Assembly: GCA_937967665.1 (NCBI GenBank)
Contig: CALBSZ010000765.1
Coordinates: 1-7,252 of the forward strand
Source: an uncultured Planctomycetaceae bacterium
GTDB taxonomy: Bacteria; Planctomycetota; Planctomycetia; Pirellulales; Pirellulaceae
Length of the DNA: 7,252 nt
Direction of reading: 5' to 3'
Below the pieces are notes generated by a model. The model was not told the origin of the DNA, made no database searches, and worked only from the letters and a program-made list of their open reading frames with translations. This document shows, piece by piece, positions 1 to 6,010 of this stretch (positions are counted from its first letter, which is position 1; each line of letters begins with the position of its first letter). Both the position numbers and the translations under genes were made by a program.

Positions 1-630
1 TGACAGGACAGGATCGGCACACGAGAGGACTGATTTCGGAGTTCAATGGCTGGCCTGCGTTTCCTCTTGCCGATGCCACACCCGCGGCGTCACCGTCGCC
101 AGCGTACGGTTCGAGGCCAGAGTAACTGGCTAAGTTTTCTCTGTAGGACTCTTTCATTCCCAATCCTAAGCCGGTTTATCCCGACGATTTCCCTGTCCCC
201 GTTTGGTTTTGTGGAATTCAAAGTAGTCACGCAGGATCTTCTGCAAGCACGCCGGGTAGGACCCGGACTTCGCGTCTACCCGCGCGACTGACGTGATACT
301 GTCACCCATGCAGGCCACACGAATCGGTAAACGCTTGCTCAGCCAACGCTGCACGCTGCGTGTAAACCCAGATCACTCACGCTACGAAGAGGTTAATAGA
401 CAGGTCGGTCAAGTTTGAACGTCATGAGGTATTCTCACGAAGTAATCTCGCTTCTAGTTTTGGTTTGATGCTCTAAAGCAAACAGATTCCCGCGAATGAC
501 AAGCAGAGCCTTGACTAGTCTCTTGACTTGAGGAGATCGATCAACGACTGGGCCACATCACCAAGGCGGGCAGCAACATGGCTCGCTGGAGGTTGCTCGC
601 GATTTGACTCACCGGCGACATGCAGAAAGG
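1..630. other. Gene-poor region with no intact gene
   Basis: This left-hand stretch has no reading frame with a convincing start, ribosome binding site and recognisable product, apart from the SGNH-like fragment at 166-354 described separately. Bases 355-630 contain stops in all frames at short intervals, and I see no tRNA-like cloverleaf, strong terminator or repeat. A minus-strand frame is open from about base 125 to the left edge (roughly 40 codons, containing EPYAGDGDAAG), but it has no start signal or family resemblance that I recognise. The region follows the 3' end of the minus-strand repeat-protein gene, so it may hold that gene's transcription end, but no hairpin plus T-run is evident. 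Confidence 0.6.
166..354 (-). pseudogene. Remnant of an SGNH/GDSL-type hydrolase (N-terminal block only)
   Basis: The 62-codon frame contains IRVACMGDSIT (residues 11-21) followed by SYPACLQKILRDYF (residues 32-45). This matches the usual opening of secreted SGNH/GDSL esterases of planctomycetes: a short beta strand, the block I Gly-Asp-Ser with the nucleophilic serine (Ser19), and then the 'Y/N-P-x-x-L-Q-x-L-L' helix. Everything else of the family is missing. There is no signal peptide, an in-frame TGA lies a few codons upstream of the GTG, and after about residue 46 the sequence turns basic (KTKRGQGNRRDKPA) and stops. Blocks II, III and V (Gly, Asn, and the Asp-x-x-His of the triad) are absent, while whole enzymes have 200 or more residues. 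I infer a truncated relic. The alternative is a chance match, because the matching segment is only about 35 residues. Confidence 0.45.
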
Positions 631-1677
631 CTAGCGCTGGTAGATTGGCAGGTAGGCTTTGTCAAGCTGCAGCATGATGAGGTTGCAGGCGGAAACGTAG
701 ATGGGGCCGATGTTTCCCGTCCAGCTGCCGTTCTGGGATTGTTCGCTGACAATCTTGTTGTACAGCCGGTCGCGGAAGGGTGCCCATTCGACTTCGCCCT
801 GGCGATAGACGACTTGCGAATAATAGAGGTACGTGTAGTGCCAATGCCCGAAGGACTGCACGCCGTTGGAAATGTTATGCAGCGACTTCTTGGCGTAGTC
901 GAGCATGTCGGGAACGTGTTCGCCTTCGTAGTCGCCGGCGTTGTACAGCGTGGCGAGCGCCGCGGCGGTGATCGCGGGCCGGCTGCTGCCGCGGTTTCTG
1001 GAGCTGTACGAAATGCCCCCGTCGGCATTCTTGCAGCTGTAAATGTACTGCTTGGCCTTGTCGATCACTTCGGCCGGAACGGTAATGCCGCCGTTGCGGC
1101 AGCCGCGCAGTCCCTGGACTTGCGTGATGGTGGTCGAGCCTTCGTCAAAGTTGTTGCCGTCTTTCGCGCTGACGTACCCCCAGCCGCCCGATTCCGTTTG
1201 CGCTCGCGCACTGAACTGCGCGGCCTTTTCCAAAATCTCAATCAGTTCGACCCGGCGCTCTTCGTCCTCTTCTTCACCCAGCACCTGCGACAGGAAGAGC
1301 ATCGAGAAGCCGTGACCGTAGGTATAGCGGTTGTCCTGCTTCGGATCGCCGATTAGCCCGTTCGAACGCACCTGGTGATCGGTCAGGTAGCTGACGGCGG
1401 CTCGGATGTTCCTGGCATACGGGCCCTGCGTGGTGGTGGAACCGGAACAAATCAACGCCGTTCCGGCGAGCGCAGTCATCGCGGTCGGATAGCTTCCCGC
1501 GGTCCAATGCCCCAGCGAGGACTGCGTCTGGGCGATCCAACCGAGGCCCCGTTCGATCGCCTTTTCCCAGCGAGGTTCCTGTTTCGCGGCGGATGCGGTG
1601 CGCGAACCCAAACAGACGGCACCGGCGCCAGCGGCCAGGCCAGCGAGCGTTTCGCGACGGGTGAGACGGTGGACCAT
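631..1677 (-). CDS. Tat-exported prenyltransferase/squalene-oxidase-repeat protein, function unknown
   Basis: This 348-residue protein begins with a twin-arginine signal: LTRRETLAGLAAGAGAV (residues 5-21), ending in an A-x-A-like site near ASA (28-30). The mature part carries several QW-type repeats of the alpha/alpha-barrel terpenoid-cyclase fold: QSSLGHW (52-58), ESGGWGY (162-168), NADGGISY (217-224) and QNGSWTG (315-321). Alanine-rich helices such as ITAAALATLYNAG lie between them. The Asp-rich catalytic motif of squalene-hopene cyclases (D-x-D-D) and the zinc ligands of protein prenyltransferases are not visible, so cyclase or transferase activity should not be assumed. The family is abundant in planctomycetes as exported proteins of unknown role. 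The ATG at 1677 is chosen over the upstream TTG at 1734 because it places the Tat motif at the N-terminus and follows AAGGAG (1683-1688) at 5 bases spacing. A weak promoter-like pair lies upstream (TTCCAC at 1736-1741, TAAGAT at 1713-1718, minus strand). Confidence 0.85.
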   Translation of the reverse strand: MVHRLTRRETLAGLAAGAGAVCLGSRTASAAKQEPRWEKAIERGLGWIAQTQSSLGHWTAGSYPTAMTALAGTALICSGSTTTQGPYARNIRAAVSYLTDHQVRSNGLIGDPKQDNRYTYGHGFSMLFLSQVLGEEEDEERRVELIEILEKAAQFSARAQTESGGWGYVSAKDGNNFDEGSTTITQVQGLRGCRNGGITVPAEVIDKAKQYIYSCKNADGGISYSSRNRGSSRPAITAAALATLYNAGDYEGEHVPDMLDYAKKSLHNISNGVQSFGHWHYTYLYYSQVVYRQGEVEWAPFRDRLYNKIVSEQSQNGSWTGNIGPIYVSACNLIMLQLDKAYLPIYQR

Positions 1678-1682
1678 GGAAG

Positions 1683-1688
1683 CTCCTT
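1683..1688 (-). promoter_or_regulatory. Ribosome binding site deciding the start of the Tat-exported repeat protein
   Basis: On the minus strand AAGGAG sits 5 bases before the ATG at 1675-1677. It favours this start over the in-frame TTG 19 codons upstream, whose extension (MCCVPVRWKSS) would bury the Tat signal. Confidence 0.75.
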
Positions 1689-1785
1689 GGGGAAAGTTCA
1701 GCGAACTCTTCCATCTTACCGGAACACAGCACAACGTGGAAGAGTTTCTTGATTTCGCCTGGAAACGGCAGGAAAAAGTCGGGTC

Positions 1786-1807
1786 TCGAGCCAGAACTGT
1801 CGCTCGA
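1786..1807 (-). terminator. Possible weak terminator hairpin after icd
   Basis: TCGAGC (1786-1791) and GCTCGA (1802-1807) form a perfect 6-bp inverted repeat with a 10-base loop. Read on the minus strand, the arm is followed by GACCCGACTTTTTCC, so a run of five T lies about 8 bases past the stem. It lies 54 bases beyond the icd stop, where a terminator would be expected. The T-run is displaced and the stem is short, so efficiency is doubtful. The same sequence could fold as a smaller CTGTC/GACAG hairpin. Confidence 0.3.
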
Positions 1808-1860
1808 CAGATAGGGCAGGGGAGACCACAACGGTCGAAATCGAAATGCCGCGCGCGAGC

Positions 1861-4095
1861 TCAGTTTCCCAGGTGCCGAGCAAGGGCCGCGTTGAACGTG
1901 GCGCTGGGGCGCATGGCCCGCTCGGCCTTCTCCGGATCAGGTTGGTAATACCCGCCGAGATCAACGGGCCGACCCTGGGCCGCATTGAGTTCGGCAACGA
2001 TGGCGGCTTCGTTGTCGGCGAGTTCCTGGGCGAGACCGGCGAATCGTGCGCGCAATTCGCTGTCCGCGGATTGTGAGGCCAAGGCCTGGGACCAGTAGAG
2101 CGCCAGGTAGAAATGGCTGCCGCGATTATCCAGTTCGTTCACCTTTCGCGACGGGGCTTTGTCGTTGTCCAGATAAAGACCATTGGCCACATTCAAGGCA
2201 TCGGCCAGGACCTGCGCTTTTCTGTTGCCCGACTTGGCGGCCAGGTCTTCCAGTGACACGGCCAGCGCCAGGAATTCGCCGAGCGAATCCCAGCGCAAAT
2301 GTCCTTCCTCGACAAACTGCTGCACGTGCTTTGGCGCGGAGCCCCCGGCGCCGGTCTCAAACAGTCCGCCGCCGGCCAGCAGCGGCACGATCGACAGCAT
2401 CTTGGCACTCGTTCCTAATTCCAGAATGGGGAACAGATCGGTCAGATAATCACGCAACACATTCCCCGTGACGGAAATGGTGTCGAGCCCCTCCTTGGCG
2501 CGCTGGCAGGCATGCCGCGTCGCTTGCACGGGCGACATGATCTGGACATCCAGGCCCGACGTATCGTGTTCAGGCAGGTAGCGTTTGACCTTGGCGATCA
2601 ACTGGGCGTCGTGGGCGCGATCCTGATTGAGCCAGAAAATGGCGGGCGAACCGGTCGCCCGCGCGCGGCTCACGGCCAGGCGAACCCAATCGCGGATCGG
2701 CGCGTCCTTGGTCTGGCACATGCGCCAGATGTCCCCAGCCGCAACCTGGTGCTGCATGATCGTTTCGCCCTGCTGGCTGACCACGCGCACGGTCCCGTTG
2801 CGAGGGATCTCGAATGTCTTGTCATGCGAACCGTACTCTTCGGCCTTCTGCGCCATCAGTCCGACATTGGAAACGTTTCCCATGGTGGTAACATCGAACG
2901 CACCGTGTTCTTTGCAGAAGTTGATGGTTTCCTGATAAACGCCGGCGTAGCAGCGATCCGGGATCACGGCCTTGGTATCATGGAGTTTGCCGTCGGGGCC
3001 CCACATCTTTCCCGATGCGCGAATGGCCGCGGGCATCGAGGCGTCGATAATCACATCGCTGGGCACGTGCAGGTTTGTGATCCCCTTATCCGAGTCGACC
3101 ATGGCCAGGCGCGGACGCTGGGCAAGGACTTTTTCGATATCCTTGCGAATCTCGTCCTGCTGCTGGGCGGGCAAGGCACTGATCTTGGCGTACACGTCCC
3201 CCATACCGTTGCGAGCTTCAATTCCCAGTTCGTCGAAAAGCCTGGCGTGTTTTTCGAAAACGTCCTGAAAAAAGACACTCACCGCATGACCAAAGATGAG
3301 AGGATCGGAAACCTTCATCATGGTCGCTTTCAAGTGCAGCGAGAACAGCACGTCCTGCGATTTGGCCTGGTCGATTTCGGCCTGCAGGAATTCACGCAGC
3401 GACTGTCGGCTCATCACCGACGCATCGATCACTTCCCCTTCCTGCAAACGCAGAGATGGCTTGAGCACGGTGGTCGTACCGTCGTCTCCGACGAGTTCGA
3501 TGCGAACTTCGCCGGCCGCGTCCATGACGCACGATTGTTCACTGCCGAAGAAGTCGCCCTCGCGCATGGACGCGACATGCGACTTGGAATCGGCGTTCCA
3601 CGCGCCCATTGAATGCGGGTGCTTCTTGGCGTAGGCTTTCACCGGAGCTGCCACCCGACGATCCGAATTGCCTTCGCGCAGCACGGGGTTTACCGCGCTG
3701 CCCAAGACCTTTGAATATCGCGACCGCCATTCCTGTTCCTCGTCGGAAGCCGCTTCCTCCGGGTAGTCGGGAATATCATAACCGTGGCTTTGCAACTCCT
3801 TGATGGCCTCGGTCAATTGCGGTACGGAAGCACTGATGTTGGGCAGCTTGATGATATTGGCCTCCGGCGTTTTGGCCAATTCGCCCAGTTCGGCCAGCGC
3901 ATCCGTGACACGCTGACTGTCCGACAGACGATCGGGAAAGTGCGCCAGGATCCGGCCCGCCAGCGAGATGTCTCGTTTTTCCACAACAACATCACAGGCG
4001 GCGGTAAAGGCCTGGATGATGGGCAGTAGCGAATGGGTTGCCAGCGCCGGTGCTTCGTCGGTTTCCGTATAGATGATCTTCGCGGTGGAGGTCAC
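1861..4095 (-). CDS. icd: Isocitrate dehydrogenase, NADP-dependent, monomeric type
   Basis: The product oxidatively decarboxylates isocitrate to 2-oxoglutarate in the cytoplasmic TCA cycle, making NADPH. At 744 residues from the GTG start it has the typical size of the monomeric IDH family (about 740), unlike the roughly 420-residue dimeric enzymes. Landmarks match the Azotobacter/Corynebacterium enzymes with an offset of one after the first third: KLPNISAS (83-90), the substrate loop REGNSDRR (140-147), the catalytic lysine in LHLKATMMKVSDP (Lys256), metal ligand Asp351, catalytic Tyr421, and R-D-Y-L-T-D with Arg548, Asp549 and Asp553. The residues known to grip the NADP 2'-phosphate are also present (His590, Arg601, Arg650), so NADP rather than NAD is predicted. 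The GTG at 4095 is chosen because AAGGAA stands just before it. The longer frame back to 4308 adds 71 residues with no IDH similarity that run into the neighbouring gene. A promoter-like element lies about 55 bases upstream. No frameshift or missing key residue is seen. Confidence 0.97.
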   Translation of the reverse strand: MTSTAKIIYTETDEAPALATHSLLPIIQAFTAACDVVVEKRDISLAGRILAHFPDRLSDSQRVTDALAELGELAKTPEANIIKLPNISASVPQLTEAIKELQSHGYDIPDYPEEAASDEEQEWRSRYSKVLGSAVNPVLREGNSDRRVAAPVKAYAKKHPHSMGAWNADSKSHVASMREGDFFGSEQSCVMDAAGEVRIELVGDDGTTTVLKPSLRLQEGEVIDASVMSRQSLREFLQAEIDQAKSQDVLFSLHLKATMMKVSDPLIFGHAVSVFFQDVFEKHARLFDELGIEARNGMGDVYAKISALPAQQQDEIRKDIEKVLAQRPRLAMVDSDKGITNLHVPSDVIIDASMPAAIRASGKMWGPDGKLHDTKAVIPDRCYAGVYQETINFCKEHGAFDVTTMGNVSNVGLMAQKAEEYGSHDKTFEIPRNGTVRVVSQQGETIMQHQVAAGDIWRMCQTKDAPIRDWVRLAVSRARATGSPAIFWLNQDRAHDAQLIAKVKRYLPEHDTSGLDVQIMSPVQATRHACQRAKEGLDTISVTGNVLRDYLTDLFPILELGTSAKMLSIVPLLAGGGLFETGAGGSAPKHVQQFVEEGHLRWDSLGEFLALAVSLEDLAAKSGNRKAQVLADALNVANGLYLDNDKAPSRKVNELDNRGSHFYLALYWSQALASQSADSELRARFAGLAQELADNEAAIVAELNAAQGRPVDLGGYYQPDPEKAERAMRPSATFNAALARHLGN

Positions 4096-4099
4096 GTTA

Positions 4100-4105
4100 T
4101 TCCTT
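4100..4105 (-). promoter_or_regulatory. Ribosome binding site supporting the GTG start of icd
   Basis: AAGGAA on the minus strand lies 4 bases before the GTG at 4093-4095. The first residues after it (TSTAKIIYTETDEAPALAT) match the usual start of monomeric IDHs, so this signal fixes a non-ATG start. Confidence 0.75.
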
Positions 4106-4132
4106 CGTGAGTCAGGGGATAGAACAGGATAG

Positions 4133-4154
4133 GGGACGAAAGTCCCGCATTGTA
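4133..4154 (-). promoter_or_regulatory. Candidate icd promoter -10 and leader hairpin
   Basis: On the minus strand TACAAT (4149-4154) is a good -10 match. No clear -35 stands at 17 bases; a TTGACT lies too close, only 6 bases upstream. Immediately downstream is a perfect 5-bp hairpin, GGGAC-TTTC-GTCCC (4133-4146). If transcription begins near 4142, the hairpin would sit at the very 5' end of an approximately 46-base icd leader, or be split by the start point. It could instead mark the end of the DUF1207 gene, but no T-run follows it. Confidence 0.3.
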
Positions 4155-4195
4155 CCAGCGAGTCAAGGGATCGCCCAGCAGAGATGCGCAGCGGC

Positions 4196-5182
4196 CTACA
4201 AGTCGTACCAGATGCCGACACCCAGCTGGTTTTCGAAGCGATCGAAGAAGGAGTACTGGCTGCTCTCGCCGGTGTAATAGTGCAGTCCGATGCGAAACAA
4301 GCGGCCATTGCGTTCGCAGCGCCAGGCCCAACCGGTTTGCACGGTCAGATTGCCGCCAAAATTGACTTCGTGTCGCTGATGGGCGTTCACGGCAAAGAAG
4401 GGCGCTCCGCGCATCGTCGTCGCATGCAAAGGAGCGTAATCAATGCCGTACTGGAATTCCCACTCCTGCGACACGTCGCTGTAAAAGGCCCAGCCCGCCT
4501 CGATATACAGGCGAACATTCTCCCAGGGATAAAGGGAGTAACCCGCGACCAGTACATCGCGGGAGTAGTTCAGCCGGTTGAAGCCGGGATGCTTGATGTA
4601 GTACTCGTCCCCCACATGCGAACTGAGGTGATAATACGAAAGCTTGCATTGGTAAAATTCATCGCCCCAGGTCAACGGCACACCGACGCGAAAGTCGACG
4701 GCTGCCAGGTCGCGATCGCTGTTAGTCATGTCGAGTCGCAACTGGGCGGAACCTTCCACGTCGAGTTGGATGCCGGTGGGGCGCACGGGATCGTGCGTAC
4801 CGTAGCGATAGATACCGAAGCGTCCCCCCAGCGTGCCATCCATGTACGGTCCTTCGCCTTGATCGTCAAAGAACGTCGCGGACATTCGTGATTCCTTGAC
4901 GCCCGCCAGGTAGGAGCGATAGATGCTACCGTCCGGTAGAAACTCGCCATACACCGGTTCGCCGTACCCAGGCGGGGGCGCCGAGTAGCCGTCGAGTCGC
5001 TGGTCCACGTCCACGTACGGCATGTCCGGCGGGAGGTTTGCCTCCGAGTGAAACAGCTCCGAGGGCGGTGTCAACTCGATTTCGGGAAGGCGAGCCAATT
5101 GAGCGCGGACCGGCGCCGACAGGGCCAGAAGGATTCCCCCGATAACGGCGACTCTCGAAAGCTGTCCAGCGGACGTGACCAC
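4196..5182 (-). CDS. DUF1207 family protein, predicted outer-membrane beta-barrel
   Basis: From the GTG at 5182 the protein has 328 residues and opens with a Sec signal peptide (hydrophobic VAVIGGILLALSAPV at 11-25, cleavage after VRA at 27). A proline-rich linker follows (about 31-75), then the DUF1207 core: FLPDGSIYRSYLAGVKESR (81-99), DGTLGGRFGIYRYG (115-128), LAAVDFRVGVPLTWG (159-173), CKLSYYHLSSHVGDEY (179-194) and GGNLTVQTGWAW (276-287). It ends in FENQLGVGIWYDL. Alternating aromatic/polar strands and a C-terminal aromatic-rich strand fit an outer-membrane barrel, although the biochemical role of the family is unknown. It is common in planctomycetes. The frame also allows an upstream GTG at 5230, but that gives an overlong N-region (RARYPGAKPAYLEPD) before the signal peptide. 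Both starts have weak ribosome binding sites, with only GGA about 8 bases before the one at 5182. The stop is 100 bases before the icd start, in the same orientation. Confidence 0.88.
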   Translation of the reverse strand: MVTSAGQLSRVAVIGGILLALSAPVRAQLARLPEIELTPPSELFHSEANLPPDMPYVDVDQRLDGYSAPPPGYGEPVYGEFLPDGSIYRSYLAGVKESRMSATFFDDQGEGPYMDGTLGGRFGIYRYGTHDPVRPTGIQLDVEGSAQLRLDMTNSDRDLAAVDFRVGVPLTWGDEFYQCKLSYYHLSSHVGDEYYIKHPGFNRLNYSRDVLVAGYSLYPWENVRLYIEAGWAFYSDVSQEWEFQYGIDYAPLHATTMRGAPFFAVNAHQRHEVNFGGNLTVQTGWAWRCERNGRLFRIGLHYYTGESSQYSFFDRFENQLGVGIWYDL

Positions 5183-5472
5183 ATCAGGTTCCAAGTATGC
5201 AGGTTTTGCGCCCGGATATCGTGCGCGCACAAGTAGCGCTCAGGTCGCGTCCCCACAACAAACTCGGAAGTTTAGTCGCAGCGAGGTTCACACGACAGAT
5301 AAACCAGGCAAAATAGATCTGGAATAAACGGCGAGGAAAATCTTGCAGGAACAGGGAAGGCTGGCGTCGCAAACGGCCGTCAAGGCATGCTATCACTTCT
5401 GGCGTTTACAACGGGTGTAACAATAATATCGGATGTTTCGGGCCACGATTCCACTAATCATGAGGAGTTTCT
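5183..5472. promoter_or_regulatory. Divergent intergenic region between the DUF1207 and thiamine-binding genes
   Basis: About 290 bases lie between divergently transcribed starts, so promoters for both genes are expected here. A TAATAT (5424-5429) on the plus strand could be a -10 for the thiamine-binding gene, but the only -35-like hexamer (TTTACA, 5405-5410) is at a short 13-base spacing. No convincing minus-strand promoter was found. There is no TPP riboswitch: the CUGAGA element and the paired arms are missing. Confidence 0.4.
5462..5467 (+). promoter_or_regulatory. Strong ribosome binding site of the thiamine-binding gene
   Basis: GAGGAG lies 5 bases before the ATG at 5473. It is one of the stronger Shine-Dalgarno matches in the window and fixes this start against an overlapping out-of-frame frame that begins at 5387. 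Confidence 0.75.
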
Positions 5473-5784
5473 ATGGTTCTGCTTGAATTCAGCATGTCTC
5501 CACTCGGCAAAGGCGACAGCGTCAGTCCCTACGTGGCACGCAGCCTGGAAATCATTGCAGACAGCGGGTTGGACTACCGCCTGCATGCCATGGGAACCAT
5601 CATCGAAGGCGAATTGGACGAAGTGTTGGAAGTCCTCAGGAAGTGCCTTAACGCCATGTCCGCGGACTGCGACCGCGTGACGTGTGTTGCCAAGTTGGAC
5701 TACCGCAAAGGGCACGCTGGTCGCCTGCAGTCGAAGGTCGCCAGCGTCGAAAAGCAGTTGGGACGCGATCTGAAAAAGGCCTAA
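5473..5784 (+). CDS. MTH1187/YkoF-like thiamine-binding protein
   Basis: This 103-residue cytosolic protein matches the MTH1187 family (Pfam thiamine-binding protein, formerly DUF77), whose members have a small ferredoxin-like fold and bind thiamine or a related ligand. Diagnostic parts are the opening strand EFSMSPLGKGDSVSPYVA (5-22), SGLDYRLHAMGTIIEGELDEVL (31-52) with the conserved M-G-T-x-I-E-G, and a closing strand with the basic loop KLDYRKGHAGRLQSKVASVE (74-93). The length is normal for the family. In other bacteria such genes often adjoin thiamine transport or salvage genes. Here the neighbours are an outer-membrane protein and a regulator, so context gives no pathway. The next gene downstream is in the same direction, but 226 bases away with its own promoter-like element. 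Whether it stores, delivers or senses thiamine is not shown. Confidence 0.92.
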   Translation: MVLLEFSMSPLGKGDSVSPYVARSLEIIADSGLDYRLHAMGTIIEGELDEVLEVLRKCLNAMSADCDRVTCVAKLDYRKGHAGRLQSKVASVEKQLGRDLKKA

Positions 5785-5956
5785 GTACTTCGACAGCCAA
5801 GTTCGTGTCCACGCGACTCATGCGATGTCCCATGCGATTGCGGACCAGTCGCGCCGCCTGCGCTTCCTTCGCGCGGTCAGGGCATGCCCGCCGTCTACCG
5901 TATGGCCGCCGAGAGACGCGGATTTTCCACGGGTCCGCCAAAATCGCTCGAAAAGG

Positions 5957-5993
5957 TTGTGGAGCGCCGCAATTCCCAATATAGTTGGGGGTT
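5957..5993 (+). promoter_or_regulatory. Promoter-like element with overlapping inverted repeat (candidate operator)
   Basis: TTGTGG (5957-5962) and TATAGT (5980-5985) are 17 bases apart, a standard sigma-70-type arrangement. The -10 lies inside a perfect inverted repeat, CCCAA-N5-TTGGG (5975-5989). With G:U pairs the repeat extends to a 9-bp stem (5971-5993) if transcribed. The start of the HTH regulator gene is about 20 bases further on. A dyad over a -10 just before a regulator gene is the classic place for an autorepression operator. That role is inference. The element also argues against translation starting at the upstream in-frame ATG (5825). Confidence 0.45.
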
Positions 5994-5997
5994 CCAC

Positions 5998-6003
5998 AGG
6001 GAG
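5998..6003 (+). promoter_or_regulatory. Ribosome binding site selecting the start of the HTH regulator
   Basis: AGGGAG stands 7 bases before the ATG at 6011. The upstream in-frame ATG (5825) has no comparable signal, and its 62-residue extension is arginine-rich and low in recognisable structure, so 6011 is preferred. Confidence 0.65.
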
Positions 6004-6010
6004 ACTGGCG

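Noticed and set aside
46..291. An 81-codon plus-strand open frame near the left edge
   Set aside because: It has no ribosome binding site, an arginine/proline-rich start and no recognisable family. It overlaps the better supported SGNH-like fragment on the other strand.
604..1356. A 250-codon plus-strand open frame opposite the Tat-exported repeat protein
   Set aside because: It is antisense to a gene with clear signal peptide, repeats and ribosome binding site. Its product is valine/alanine/arginine-rich without motifs, as expected from the complement of G+C-rich codons.
2512..3612. A 366-codon plus-strand open frame inside icd
   Set aside because: It lies fully antisense to conserved IDH catalytic segments, has no ribosome binding site and its product resembles no family.
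4096..4308. A 71-residue N-terminal extension of icd to an upstream ATG
   Set aside because: The extension overlaps the DUF1207 gene, lacks IDH similarity, and the GTG at 4095 has a good ribosome binding site and the usual family N-terminus.
4184..4891. A 235-codon plus-strand open frame opposite the DUF1207 gene
   Set aside because: It is antisense to a recognisable family protein. No start signal or domain supports it.
5281..5345. A possible TPP riboswitch upstream of the thiamine-binding gene, because AGATCTGGAATAAACGGCG resembles part of the conserved core
   Set aside because: The CUGAGA element, the closing P1 stem and the supporting helices are absent, and it lies over 100 bases from the start. 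It is most likely a chance match.
5825..6010. A 62-residue N-terminal extension of the HTH regulator
   Set aside because: It is arginine-rich without a recognisable domain and has no ribosome binding site. A promoter-like element and a good ribosome binding site lie inside it, just before the ATG at 6011.
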